NCBI RefSeq assembly: GCF_943914565.1
Contig: NZ_CALUCN010000026.1
Location: 1 to 25,807 of the forward strand
DNA: 25,807 bases
Source: an uncultured Tessaracoccus sp.
Lineage (GTDB): Bacteria; Actinomycetota; Actinomycetes; Propionibacteriales; Propionibacteriaceae
Direction of reading: 5' to 3'
The position numbers were made by a program, and so were the translations under genes. The stretch's first letter is position 1; each line of letters starts with the position of its first letter. Shown here one piece after another: positions 7,806-17,600 of this stretch. The notes under the pieces were generated by a model, which worked only from the letters and a program-made list of their open reading frames with translations, made no database searches and had not been told where the DNA came from.

Positions 7806-8759
7806 TCACCGGCCGGACGTGCCCCGTCGCTCCAGCGCGGCAACGGTCTCCCGCAGCGTCTCGGCGAGCGGCTGCGGCTCGAGCCCGAAGCGCTCCCTGG
7901 CCGCGTGGTCGTCGAGCACGAACGGCGCCTCGAACTGGTGCCTGGTCTCCTGCAGGGCGTGCAGCAGCGGGACCACGGTGCCACCGACGCGGCCCACCAC
8001 CCCGGGCAGCGGGCGCACGCGCGCGACGGGGCGGCCGGTTAGGTTCGCCACGATCCTGGCGACGTCGGCGAACGACGCGGGCGCGTCCGACGGCACGTGC
8101 CACACGCGGCCCCACGCGTCGTCCCCGCTCTCGACCAGCGCGACGGCCATGCGCGCCACGTCGCGGTCCGCCGTCCACGAGTGGGGCGCGTCGGCGACGC
8201 CGAACGGCGGCCGTGCCGTGCGGCCACGCAGCAGCGCCGGCAGCACGACCTGCGCGAGCACCGAGCTCGCGAGCGTCTCGGAGCCGACGTAGTCCGACGC
8301 ACGCAGCTCGGCGCCCACCACGCGTCCACGACGGTGGGCGGCCAGCACGTCGGCCCACATCCGGGCGCGGACCCGACCCTTCGCGCCGTTGGGCGCCTCG
8401 GGGGTGTCCTCGCGCATCGGCGCGGAGACGCGGCCGTAGGGGTAGAGGTTGCCGACGGTGAGCAGCCGCGCCCCCGACACCTCGGCCGCGGCGAGGACCG
8501 CGTCGGCGACGGGTGGCCAGTCGCGCTGCCAGCGGTGGTAGCGCGCGGGATTCATCGCGTTGACGATCGTGGCGACCCCGCGGGCTGCCCCGGTCACCGC
8601 GTCGCGGTCCCGGGCGTCCAGCGCGAGGGTGCGCACGCCGTCGACGCGCGGGTCCCGCCCCGATCGCGAGGCGATCGTGACGTCGTGCCCGCGCCCGACG
8701 AGCGCGCGGGCCACCGAGCGGCCGATGCCGCCGGCGCCGAGGACCAGGTGTCGTGCCAT
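7806..8759 (-). CDS. NAD-dependent epimerase/dehydratase family protein (atypical SDR)
   Basis: 317 residues. A Rossmann NAD(P)-binding motif GAGGIGRSVA lies at about 8-17, then ASRSGRD at the end of strand 2 and LTVGNLYPYGR in the place of the SDR active-site Tyr region (no YxxxK). The later part (DRDVARMAVALVES, WHVPSDAPASFADVARIVANLTGRP) resembles NmrA/extended-SDR proteins. The substrate cannot be told. Start ATG 8759 has AAGGAG seven bases upstream. It is transcribed away from the adjacent TetR gene, and a palindrome sits inside its promoter, so it is the likely target of that regulator. Confidence 0.85.
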   Translation of the reverse strand: MARHLVLGAGGIGRSVARALVGRGHDVTIASRSGRDPRVDGVRTLALDARDRDAVTGAARGVATIVNAMNPARYHRWQRDWPPVADAVLAAAEVSGARLLTVGNLYPYGRVSAPMREDTPEAPNGAKGRVRARMWADVLAAHRRGRVVGAELRASDYVGSETLASSVLAQVVLPALLRGRTARPPFGVADAPHSWTADRDVARMAVALVESGDDAWGRVWHVPSDAPASFADVARIVANLTGRPVARVRPLPGVVGRVGGTVVPLLHALQETRHQFEAPFVLDDHAARERFGLEPQPLAETLRETVAALERRGTSGR

Positions 8760-8773
8760 GTCCGGCTCCTTCC

Positions 8774-8803
8774 ATGAATCGAGAGCACCGCTCTCGGAAT
8801 CAA
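8774..8803 (-). promoter_or_regulatory. Epimerase promoter with embedded operator copy 1
   Basis: On the minus strand, -35 TTGATT (8798-8803) and -10 ATTCAT (8774-8779) are 18 bp apart. The spacer is filled by the palindrome CGAGAGC-ACC-GCTCTCG (8780-8796). A repressor bound there would block RNA polymerase directly. Confidence 0.7.
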
Positions 8804-8825
8804 GCCTGCGGCACCGTCCGCATCA

Positions 8826-8854
8826 TTGTCAAGAGCGGTGCTCTCGATTAGGCT
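8826..8854 (+). promoter_or_regulatory. tetR promoter with embedded operator copy 2 (leaderless)
   Basis: -35 TTGTCA (8826-8831) and -10 TAGGCT (8849-8854) are 17 bp apart. The spacer holds AGAGC-GGT-GCTCT (8832-8844), an inverted second copy of the operator; 8830-8849 matches 8777-8796 in reverse complement at 19 of 20 bases. The ATG begins six bases after the -10 and has no Shine-Dalgarno, so the message is probably leaderless. Confidence 0.75.
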
Positions 8855-8860
8855 GCGGGC

Positions 8861-9559
8861 ATGGAAGCACCCCTCGGACGTCGCGCCCGGCACCGCAAGG
8901 ACATGGAACGCCGCATCCTCGAACTGGGCCGTGAGCAACTCGCGACGGTGGGCGCGGCCGGGGTCTCGCTGCGAGCCGTGGCGCGTGAGCTCGGCGTGGC
9001 CTCGTCGGCCGTGTACCGCTACGTCGCGAGCCGCGACGAGCTGCTCACCCTGCTCATCGCGCAGTCCTACGACGCACTGGGCGACGCGGTCGACGACGCG
9101 CTGGACCCCGTCCCGGGCGACGACGCCGACGCCCGCTGGACCACGCTCGGGCGGGCCACGCGGGCGTGGGCCGTCCGGCGCCCACACGACTGGGCGCTCC
9201 TGTACGGTTCGCCGGTGCCCGGCTACCACGCGCCACCCGAGCGCACCCTCGCCGGCGGCACGCGCCTCGTCGGGCACGTGCTGGACATCGCCCGCACGCT
9301 GCACGTGGCCGGTCGTGCGGCACCGGCCGGAGCCACCGTCGCGGCACGAGGCGTGGCCGACACCGAGGTGCGGGCCGCGGATCCCGCGGCGGCCGAACTG
9401 CCGTCGGACCTGCTCGTGGCGGCGACGACGGCCTGGACGCTGCTCATCGGGTCCGTCTCGTCCGAGGTCTTCCAACAGCTGGGCCCGCTCGGCGACGGGT
9501 ACGCGGCGCTCCACGAGACCAACGTCGCCACGGGGCTGCGGCTCCTGCGCGGCAGCTGA
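8861..9559 (+). CDS. TetR/AcrR-family transcriptional regulator (WHG C-terminal domain)
   Basis: 232 residues. The N-terminal DNA-binding domain has its helix-turn-helix at about 35-57 (SLRAVARELGVASSAVYRYV), followed by the usual RDELL. The ligand domain has RATRAWAVRRPHDWALLYGSPVPGY, typical of the WHG type of TetR C-terminal domain. It very likely represses its own gene and the divergent epimerase through the two palindromes between them. The inducer is unknown. The start at 8861 is supported by the promoter spacing; there is no RBS. Confidence 0.93.
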   Translation: MEAPLGRRARHRKDMERRILELGREQLATVGAAGVSLRAVARELGVASSAVYRYVASRDELLTLLIAQSYDALGDAVDDALDPVPGDDADARWTTLGRATRAWAVRRPHDWALLYGSPVPGYHAPPERTLAGGTRLVGHVLDIARTLHVAGRAAPAGATVAARGVADTEVRAADPAAAELPSDLLVAATTAWTLLIGSVSSEVFQQLGPLGDGYAALHETNVATGLRLLRGS

Positions 9560-9584
9560 GGAGGGTGTCCGGGCACGACCCCAC

Positions 9585-9590
9585 TACACT
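9585..9590 (+). promoter_or_regulatory. Possible -10 box TACACT upstream of the DsbA-like gene
   Basis: TACACT fits TANNNT and would give an untranslated leader of about 80 nt before ATG 9677. No clear -35 accompanies it. The rest of the 9560-9676 gap has only the AAGG ribosome binding site. Confidence 0.35.
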
Positions 9591-9676
9591 GTGCGGCGAG
9601 CGTGTCGGGAACGTTTCGCGTCGCCCGCGCGTTGGATTCCATTGAAGAGTGAATCACCTCGCACCGAAGGACGAAG

Positions 9677-10495
9677 ATGGCCAACAACGCAAACCTCAGC
9701 CGCCGCGCAGCCCTGCGCCAGCAGCAGGAGATGGAGCAGCAGCAGAAGCGACGCAACCGGATCCTGGGGATCGGCGCGGCGATCGTCGTCGTCGCGGTGC
9801 TGGTGGTGATCGCCGTCGTCGCCATCCCGCCGATCCTGCGCGGCAACAAGACCGAGGTGACCGAGAACCAGCTCACGCCGCCGAACGCCACCGAGCAGCA
9901 CGGCGTCCTATACAAGGGCATCAAGCCGAAGAAGGGTGTGCCCCACCTCACGATCTACTCCGACTTCCGCTGCCCCGCATGCAAGGCCAACGAGGACGCC
10001 TACGGCGACATCTACCGGCAGCTCGCCGACGAGGGGAAGATCACCGTCGAGTTCCACACCACGTACTTCCTCGACGACCACGGCGGTGACTCCTCCGAAC
10101 GCGCGGCTGTCGCCGCCGACGCCGCCGACGCGGTGGGCAAGTACGCGGAGTACAAGAAGGTCGTGTTCGCCAACCAGAAGTCGGAGTACACCGACAAGGA
10201 GCTGAGCGAGGACTTCGCGCAGCAGGCGGGGATCACGGGCGAGGACCTCAAGAAGTTCCAGGAGCTCTACCGCACCCGCGCCTACCAGGACTTCGCCACC
10301 AAGGCCCACGAGGACTTCATCAACTCCCCCATCGGCTCCACGCCCACCTACCGCGTGAAGGACGAGCGTCTCGTGTTCGCCGACGAGGCCGGGGAGCAGG
10401 TCTTCATCCAGCCCACGCCCGAGGCGCTGCTCGACGCGATCACGAAGGCGGACAAGGGCGAGAAGGCCAACTCCCACAGCGCGATCAAGGAGTGA
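9677..10495 (+). CDS. Membrane-anchored DsbA-like thioredoxin-fold protein
   Basis: 272 residues. A basic cytoplasmic tail rich in Gln and Arg (about 1-28) precedes one membrane helix at about 29-51, so the remainder is outside the cell. The thioredoxin fold follows: TIYSDFRCPACKANEDAYG gives the redox pair C99-P-A-C102, and TPTY near 225 is the cis-proline loop. This is the thioredoxin_4/DsbA-like architecture common in Actinobacteria, where such proteins make or reshuffle disulfides in exported proteins. Start ATG 9677 has AAGG six bases upstream. It precedes valS in the same direction, but valS appears to have its own promoter. Confidence 0.9.
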   Translation: MANNANLSRRAALRQQQEMEQQQKRRNRILGIGAAIVVVAVLVVIAVVAIPPILRGNKTEVTENQLTPPNATEQHGVLYKGIKPKKGVPHLTIYSDFRCPACKANEDAYGDIYRQLADEGKITVEFHTTYFLDDHGGDSSERAAVAADAADAVGKYAEYKKVVFANQKSEYTDKELSEDFAQQAGITGEDLKKFQELYRTRAYQDFATKAHEDFINSPIGSTPTYRVKDERLVFADEAGEQVFIQPTPEALLDAITKADKGEKANSHSAIKE

Positions 10496-10531
10496 GCCAG
10501 CGCGCGGGTGCAGGGCTTCACGTGATGGCAC

Positions 10532-10537
10532 TAAGAT
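10532..10537 (+). promoter_or_regulatory. -10 box TAAGAT for leaderless valS
   Basis: TAAGAT ends seven bases before ATG 10545 and no Shine-Dalgarno is present, so transcription should start at the A of the ATG or very near it. The -35 region is weak. No T-box leader is possible in the 49-nt gap. Confidence 0.6.
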
Positions 10538-10544
10538 CGCACGC

Positions 10545-13079
10545 ATGACCGACCAGCACTCCCGCATCCCCGACAAGCCCACTCTCGACGGACTCGAGGA
10601 GAAGTGGGGCAAGGTCTGGAGCGACGAGGGCACCTACGCCTTCCGTCGCCCGGCCTCCCGCGAGGCCGTGTTCTCGATCGACACGCCGCCGCCCACGGTG
10701 TCCGGGTCGTTGCACGTCGGTCACGTGTTCAGCTACACCCACACCGACGTCGTGGCCCGCTACCAGCGGATGCGCGGCAAGGAGGTGTTCTACCCGATGG
10801 GGTGGGACGACAACGGCCTCCCCACCGAGCGTCGGGTGCAGAACTACTACGGCGTGCGCTGCGATCCCTCGCTGCCCTACGACGCCGACTTCCAGCCGCC
10901 GGAGAAGCCGAACCCCAAGCGTCCCCTGCCGATCTCGCGGCGCAACTTCATCGAGCTGTGCGAGGAGCTCACCGCCGTCGACGAGCAGGTCTTCGAGGCG
11001 CTGTGGCGCCGCGTGGGGCTGTCGGTCGACTGGGACCTGCTCTACACGACGATCGGGCTCGACACCCAGGCGATCGCGCAGAAGGCGTTCCTGCGCAACC
11101 TCGCCCGCGGCGAGGCGTACCTCGACGACGCACCGACGCTGTGGGACGTGACGTTCCAGACCGCCGTCGCGCAGGCGGAGCTCGAGGCGAGGGACTACCC
11201 GGGCGCCTACCACCGCGTCGCGTTCACGAAGGCCGACGGGAGCCCGGTGTTCATCGAGACCACCCGGCCCGAGCTGCTCGTGAGCGTCTGCGCGCTCATC
11301 GCGCACCCCGACGACGAGCGTTACCAGGACCTGTTCGGCCAGACGGTCACCTCGCCGGTGTTCGGCGTCGAGGTGCCGGTCCTCGCCCACCGCGCCGCCG
11401 AGCCCGACAAGGGTGCCGGCATCGCGATGTGCTGCACGTTCGGCGACCTCACCGACGTCCAGTGGTGGCGCGAGCTCGAGCTGCCGACGCGCACCGTGAT
11501 CGGCCGCGACGGCCGTTTCACCCGCGAGACGCCCGAGTGGGTCCAGAACGCGGAGGCCTACGAGCCGCTCGCCGGCAAGACGGTGTTCTCCGCCCGCGAG
11601 GCGACGGTGCAGATGCTGCGGGACTCCGGCGCGATGACCGACGAGCCGAAGCCCACCACCCGCAAGACGAACTTCTTCGAGAAGGGCGAGAAGCCGCTCG
11701 AGATCGTCTCGACGAGGCAGTGGTACCTGCGCAACGGCGGCCGTGACGAGGCGCTGAAGGCGACGCTGCGCGCCCGGGGCGAGGAGCTCGAGTGGGTGCC
11801 GGAGCACATGCGGTACCGCTACGACAACTGGGTCGGTGGCCTGAACGGCGACTGGCTCATCTCCCGCCAGCGCTTCTTCGGCGTGCCGTTCCCCGTCTGG
11901 TACCACGTCGACGAGGACCTCCAGCCCGACTACGACCGCCCGATCGTGCCCCCGGAGGACGCGCTGCCGGTCGACCCGATGTCACAGGCGCCCGAGGGCT
12001 TCGAGGAGTCCCAGCGCGGCGTCGCGGGCGGCTTCGTCGCGGACCCGGACGTCATGGACACCTGGGCCACGTCGTCGCTGACGCCGCTGCTGCTGTGCGG
12101 CTGGGAGCGCGACCAGGAGCTGTTCGACCTCACGTTCCCGATGGACATGGCGCCGCAGGCCCACGACATCATCCGCACCTGGCTGTTCTCGCGCGTCGTG
12201 CGCTCGCACTTCGAGTTCGACTCGCTGCCGTGGAAGCGCACGACGATCTCCGGCTTCGTCACGGACCCGGACCGCAAGAAGATGTCGAAGTCCAAGGGCA
12301 ACGTCGTGGTGCCCTCCGACGTGCTCGAGCGGTTCGGCGCCGACGCCGTGCGCTGGCGTGCCGCGATGGCGCGCCCCGGGCTCGACTCGCCGTTCGACCA
12401 GTCGCAGATGAAGGTGGGCCGCCGACTCGCGACGAAGGTGCTGAACGCCAGCAAGTTCGCCCTCTCACGTGCGCAGGGCACGTTCACCCGCGACGAGGTG
12501 ACCCACCCGCTCGACCTCGCGATGCTCGCGCGGCTGCGTGAGCAGGTCGCCGCCGCCACCGAGGCCTTCGACCGGTTCGACTACACCTCGGCGCTCGAGG
12601 CGGCCGAGACGTTCTTCTGGACGTTCTGCGACGACTACATCGAGGTCGTGAAGGAGCGCGCCTACGCCGACGGCGAGCAGTCCCGCTCGGCGCGTGCAGC
12701 GCTGCAGCTCGCACTCGACGTGCAGCTCAGGCTCCTCGCCCCGTTCCTGCCCTACGTCACCGAGGAGACGTGGAGCTGGTTCCGCGAGGGCTCGATCCAC
12801 CGCGCGAGCTGGCCCACCGTCGAGGAGCTGCCGGAGGCGGACACGAGCCTCATGGCGGACGTCGAGCAGGCCCTCATCGCGATCCGCGGGGCGAAGTCCA
12901 ACGCCAAGGTCTCGATGCGCACCGACGTGACCCGCGCGGCGTTCTCCGGCCCGGCCGACGCGCTCGAGCGCCTCGCCGGCATCGAGGAGGACCTCCGTGC
13001 CGTCGGCCACGTCGTCGGGGAGGTCACCTGGACACCCGGCGACGGCGACCTGGCCGTCGACGTGGAGCTCGCCGAGTAG
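10545..13079 (+). CDS. valS: Valyl-tRNA synthetase
   Basis: Class I synthetase charging tRNA-Val, 844 residues. HIGH motif is HVGH at 57-60; KMSKS is exact at 579-583. The CP1 editing domain lies between, with TTRPELL around 243-249. GWDDNGLPTERRVQNYYGVRCDP near 90 is characteristic of the archaeal-like ValS type found in many Actinobacteria (type 2), which lacks the C-terminal coiled coil of the E. coli enzyme. The length agrees. The enzyme is complete, with all motifs. It points away from folC, whereas valS-folC is usually one same-strand pair in Actinobacteria. Confidence 0.98.
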   Translation: MTDQHSRIPDKPTLDGLEEKWGKVWSDEGTYAFRRPASREAVFSIDTPPPTVSGSLHVGHVFSYTHTDVVARYQRMRGKEVFYPMGWDDNGLPTERRVQNYYGVRCDPSLPYDADFQPPEKPNPKRPLPISRRNFIELCEELTAVDEQVFEALWRRVGLSVDWDLLYTTIGLDTQAIAQKAFLRNLARGEAYLDDAPTLWDVTFQTAVAQAELEARDYPGAYHRVAFTKADGSPVFIETTRPELLVSVCALIAHPDDERYQDLFGQTVTSPVFGVEVPVLAHRAAEPDKGAGIAMCCTFGDLTDVQWWRELELPTRTVIGRDGRFTRETPEWVQNAEAYEPLAGKTVFSAREATVQMLRDSGAMTDEPKPTTRKTNFFEKGEKPLEIVSTRQWYLRNGGRDEALKATLRARGEELEWVPEHMRYRYDNWVGGLNGDWLISRQRFFGVPFPVWYHVDEDLQPDYDRPIVPPEDALPVDPMSQAPEGFEESQRGVAGGFVADPDVMDTWATSSLTPLLLCGWERDQELFDLTFPMDMAPQAHDIIRTWLFSRVVRSHFEFDSLPWKRTTISGFVTDPDRKKMSKSKGNVVVPSDVLERFGADAVRWRAAMARPGLDSPFDQSQMKVGRRLATKVLNASKFALSRAQGTFTRDEVTHPLDLAMLARLREQVAAATEAFDRFDYTSALEAAETFFWTFCDDYIEVVKERAYADGEQSRSARAALQLALDVQLRLLAPFLPYVTEETWSWFREGSIHRASWPTVEELPEADTSLMADVEQALIAIRGAKSNAKVSMRTDVTRAAFSGPADALERLAGIEEDLRAVGHVVGEVTWTPGDGDLAVDVELAE

Positions 13080-13102
13080 CACTCCGGGCCCGGCTGGGTC
13101 GA

Positions 13103-13139
13103 CGGCCCCGCCGGACCCGACGATCCGGGGCCGGGGCCG
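13103..13139. terminator. GC-rich hairpin between convergent valS and the 13181 gene
   Basis: CGGCCCCG-CCGGA (13103-13115) pairs with TCCGG-GG-CCGGGGCCG (13124-13139) with a small bulge and an 8-nt loop. It lies midway between two converging genes and can serve both. No U-run is seen. Confidence 0.6.
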
Positions 13140-13180
13140 TACGTGACCAGCGAAGCGGAGCCCTGGCCCGCACGGAGGGG

Positions 13181-14683
13181 TCAGGACTGCTGGCGCCGGT
13201 CACCCGCGGTGGTGCCGAGGGCTGCGCGCATCTCCTTGGCCCGGGCGACGGCCTGCTCGCGCTGGCGGTCGTCGTCGGCCCGGTGGCTGCGGAGCCGTTC
13301 GACCTCACGCGCCAGGTCGGCGTCGAACTGGGCGAGGGCCTCGGCCGATTCGCGGGACCACGCCGCGTCGAGACGCGCGTGGCGCACGCCGGACCAGCCC
13401 AGCATCACGGCGCCGACGAGGGCCGCCAACCCCGGCACGAGCCACGGCTGGCCGATGACGACCAACGCCACACCCACGACGGCGAGCACACCGGCGCCGA
13501 CCAGGAACCCCGTGCCGCGCCCCATGCCCGGCGGCGCCTCCGTGACGGCGCGACGAGCGCGGGCGAGCTCCGCGGGGTCCGGGCCGCGGTCGGTGACCGT
13601 GACGGTCTGGGCCCGGCTGGCGAAGTGCTCGTACAGCGCAGAGATCGATGTCTGTTGCTCCAGCGGCAGCGCCGTGGGCTCGTCGCACCACCCCTGGACG
13701 AGCCCACGCACCGGCTCGCCCACCAGCCGCAGCAGCTCGAGCCGCACGCCGCGATCCGTGGCCGGGTGCAGGATCATTCGCTCGACCACGACCGCGACCG
13801 GGACGGGAGCCGGCACCCGGGGCTCCGGCTCCATGGGGTGCTCGACGCGCCAGCGGAGCACCTCGATGTGCTCCTGCAGCTCTCGCTCCTCGTCGGAGGC
13901 CGCGCGGATCAGCCAGTGCCGGCGCGCCTCGAGCAGCGCGCCGGTCGTCGACAGGTCGCGCGCGCCGTCGCGGGCGTCGCCCTGACGGATGATCTGCGCC
14001 AGCCAAGCCGTCCCGCGCACGAGGTCTGCGTCGAGCCGCAGCGCCGTCGGCCAGTCCGTCCGGGCCGCGACCGCGTCGGCACAGCCTGCGAGCACCCGCC
14101 GTCGCTCGTCGACGTGGACCCACCCCAGTGCGCACGCCCAGAGCAGCGTCTCCTCGAACGGGCCGAGGGCGTCCGTTCCCGCCAGCAGCCGCGCCATGCG
14201 CCCGCCGAGGAGGTCGGTGCGCCCCAGCCGCAGGAGCGCGCAGACCAGGTACTCGTCGATCACGTCGCCGTTGCCGGGGCCGGGCGGCACCGTGCCGTCC
14301 ACGAGACCGATGAGCTGGTTGGTCGCCCGGGCGAGCCAGTCGTCGTGGACCGTCTCGTCGAGTGGTGTGGCGCGCTCGCCCTGCAGGAGGGCGTCGAACG
14401 CGGCGAGCGCGTCGGGCCGGGAGCGCAGCCCGAGCGGCAGCCGGCTCAACCGTTCGCGGGCGTCACCGAGCTGGACGTAGGCGTCGAAGGCGCGGCCGAG
14501 CGCGTCGAGGCGTTGCTCGACGGTGCCCCGGAGATGCTCGAGGTCGCTGCGCAGCGACGCCGTGTGGAGGGCGTGCTGCGCCTCGAGGTCGTCGACGGCA
14601 CCGCGCAGCATGCGGTCGCGCTGACGTTCGCTGGCGAAGGTCCACCACGGAGAGTCAATGGGCATGGGGTCATTGTTGCCCAT
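13181..14683 (-). CDS. Uncharacterised two-TM protein with C-terminal coiled coil
   Basis: 500 residues, family not recognised. The N-terminal two thirds are Leu/Ala/Asp/Arg-rich and helical (e.g. SLRSDLEHLRGTVEQRLDAL, LRWRVEHP). Two membrane helices lie close together at about 389-408 and 410-430. A charged helical tail, probably coiled coil, follows (ESAEALAQFDADLAREVERL). The protein thus looks like a large cytoplasmic domain held to the membrane by a hairpin. The frame is open further upstream; ATG 14683 is preferred because it follows the tricorn stop by 16 nt. The Shine-Dalgarno there is weak (AAGG 12-13 bases away), and ATG 14665 is a possible alternative. It is likely co-transcribed after the tricorn protease gene. 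Confidence 0.75.
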   Translation of the reverse strand: MGNNDPMPIDSPWWTFASERQRDRMLRGAVDDLEAQHALHTASLRSDLEHLRGTVEQRLDALGRAFDAYVQLGDARERLSRLPLGLRSRPDALAAFDALLQGERATPLDETVHDDWLARATNQLIGLVDGTVPPGPGNGDVIDEYLVCALLRLGRTDLLGGRMARLLAGTDALGPFEETLLWACALGWVHVDERRRVLAGCADAVAARTDWPTALRLDADLVRGTAWLAQIIRQGDARDGARDLSTTGALLEARRHWLIRAASDEERELQEHIEVLRWRVEHPMEPEPRVPAPVPVAVVVERMILHPATDRGVRLELLRLVGEPVRGLVQGWCDEPTALPLEQQTSISALYEHFASRAQTVTVTDRGPDPAELARARRAVTEAPPGMGRGTGFLVGAGVLAVVGVALVVIGQPWLVPGLAALVGAVMLGWSGVRHARLDAAWSRESAEALAQFDADLAREVERLRSHRADDDRQREQAVARAKEMRAALGTTAGDRRQQS

Positions 14684-14699
14684 CGAGGGGTCGAGGCCT

Positions 14700-17600
14700 T
14701 CAGGCGAAGCGGGGCGCGGGCAGCGGCTTCGCCTCCTTGGCGGGCATCCTGCGGAGACGGTCGAGTGCCTCCGCGACGGCGGCGTCGAGCTGCGGGTCGG
14801 TCTCGGCATCCCAGTCCGACGGCGTCATCTCGACGGGGATGTCCGGGTCGACGCCGTGGTTCTCCACGCGCATGCCGGACTTCTCGAACAGGATCCAGTA
14901 CCGGGGCTGTGTCACCTCGGTGCCGTCGACGAGCTGGAACCGGCCGTCGATGCCGATGATGCCGCCCCAGGACCGCTCCCCCACGACCGGACCCAGACCC
15001 TGCTCCTGCGCGGCGAGGGTGACGACGTCGCCGTCCGAGCCGGCGTGTGCGTTTGTCACGAACACCACCGGACCGCGCACGCCCTGCGCGGGGTAGGTGC
15101 CGAGCTGGTCCATGTGTCGGGCGCCGGTGAACGCGACGACCTTGCGCATCAGCCGCTCGAGCACGAGCTCGGAGGTGTGCCCGCCGGCGTTGAACCGCAC
15201 GTCGACGACGATGCCGTCGCGCTGCGTCGCCTCGCCGATCTGCCGGTGGAACTCCGCCCAGCCGGTGGCGACCATGTCGGGGACGTGCACGTAGCCGAGC
15301 CTGCCGTCGGAGGCGCGGTCGACGTAGCGGGCGTTGGCCTTCACCCACTCGTGGTACCGCAGCGGCACCTCGGAGGCGATCGGCACGACCGCCACCCGTC
15401 GCTTCATCCGGCCGCGCCCGAGCGTGAGCTCGACGACCTTCTCGGCCGACCCCACGAGGAGCTCGCCGACGTGGGCCGCGTCCGACGTCGGGTGGCCGTC
15501 GATGGCCAGCACGACGTCGCCCACCTCGGCGCCGACCCCCGCCGCGCGCAGCGGGGAGCGCGCGTGCGGGTCGGAGGACTCGCCCGGCAGGATGCGCTCG
15601 ATGACGAGCTCGCCCTTGGAGTTGCGGCCGAACTCCGCGCCCAGCCAGCCCACCATCGGCGCGTCGCCGCCCGGCGGTGGGATCACGTAGGAGTGCGACG
15701 TGTTGAGCTCGCCCACGGTCTCGTACAGGAGGTCGACGAGGTCGTCGTGCGTCGCGATCCGGTCGACGAGGGGCCGGTACTGCGCGATCACCGCGTCCCA
15801 GTCGACGCCGTCCATGTCCTCGCGCCAGAAGTGGCTGCGCATGAGCCGGGTGGTCTCGTCGAACATCTGCCGCCAGTCCGCCGTGGGCTCGATCGTCCGG
15901 CGCAGGCGCGTGAGGTCCACCGGGATGCGGTCCTCGTCCTCGGGCTTCGTGTCGGCCGGCTGCACCCACACCTCGTCGCCGGAGCGCACGACGAGTCGCT
16001 GCCCGTCGCCGGAGACCGCGGCCTGGTCGCACGCGTCGACGACCACGGTCGCGCGACGCTGCTTGAACGAGTAGTGCTCGACCAGGTCCTTCGGCTCCTC
16101 GGGGCCGACGCGGCCGTCGCCCAGCACCGCGCTGCCCGACGTGGCCCGCGTCCACGCCGCACCGTCGGCGACGGCGAACAGCTCGCGGTACTGGTCGCTC
16201 GGCACGGGGAAGACGACCATGCGGTCCTCGAAGCCCTCGACGTCGAGCGTCGGCCCCTGCGGCTCCTGCGGCTTGTCCTCCTTGGCGTCCTTCGCCTCCG
16301 CGGCGCCGTCGGCCGCGGCGTCGTCGTCCGGGTCGCTGATCTGCCACCCGTCGGCGCTCACGCCGAACGGCGACGGCTCCTCGGCGGCAAGCGGTGCGAG
16401 CCAGGGCCGCACGGTGTTGGTGAAGGACAGGTCGAAGGTGAGCTCGTCGTAGCTCGGGTCGATCGTGCGCGAGGAGAGGAACATGAGGTACTTCCCGCAC
16501 AGGCTGAACCGTGGCGAGAAGTCGTTGAACTGTCCCCTGGTGAGCTGGAACGCGCGGTCCTCCGCGAGGTCGTGGCCGACGAGCCTACCGAGCCCGCCCA
16601 GGTCGGCGATCGCCTCGCGCCACACGAGGTAGCGGCCGTCGGGCGAGAAGGTGAAGCCCGTGGGCTCGCCCACCGGGGAGCGGCCGATGCGTTTCAGGGA
16701 GCCGCGGCCCACGTCGAGCAGGTGGATGGTGCCGTCGTGCGAGCCGACGGCGACCTTCGTGCCCTGGGCGTTGGACTCGAGCGCGACGACGCGTCCCACG
16801 CGTCCCTGCGCGATGCGGCGGACGGAGCCGTGTCCGTCGACGCCGCGGATCTCGAGGCAGTCCTCGCCGTCGACGTCGGAGGCCCAGATGGCCTTGCCCG
16901 TGCGGCCGAGGTGCCTCGGCTCCCGCACGCGCACACCGGAGGCGTCGGCGAGCGCGCGGGCGGGGCCGGAGCGGTGCGTGAGGAAGTGGGCGGCGCCGCG
17001 CCACTCGAGCAGCGAGCCGTCCCCGCCGTGGTCGGGCACGATCGCGTCGAGGCGTTCGGTGGGGGCGACGGTGACCGGCTGCGGCCGCCCGATGGGCGTG
17101 CGCAGGTCGAGCCGTTCGGGCCGGCCCTCGAGCGAGGTGAGGTGGTAGAGCTCGCCGCGGGCGTGGTAGACGATGCCGCGCCCGTCGGTGGCGACGTCGC
17201 GGACGTAGCCCTGCTCGACGTTGTGCTTCGTGTGCTGCCTGGGGTCCCGCCCGGTGGCGGTCACCGACCACAGCTGCGCCTGCCCGCGGGTGCCGCTCGC
17301 CATGTCGGAGGCGAAGATGATGCGGTCGTTGAACCAGCTGGGGCCCGCGAGGCTCGCCGCGGTGTCGGGGAGGATGCGACGCCAGTTGGTGCGCCCGTCG
17401 GCGGCGACCCAGAGCCGGATCGCGGTGCCGCCGCGGTAGCGCTTCCACTCCTCGGGGCCGTGGAAGTTGGGGCTCGCGACGACGGTGCCGCGGCGCCCGA
17501 TCGCCACGTCCATCGCGAGACCGTAGGGCAGCCTGCGCACCTCCCCGTCGAGCGAGACCGAGTACAGGTGCGTGAGGCCGGCCGCCATCGCCTCGTGCGA

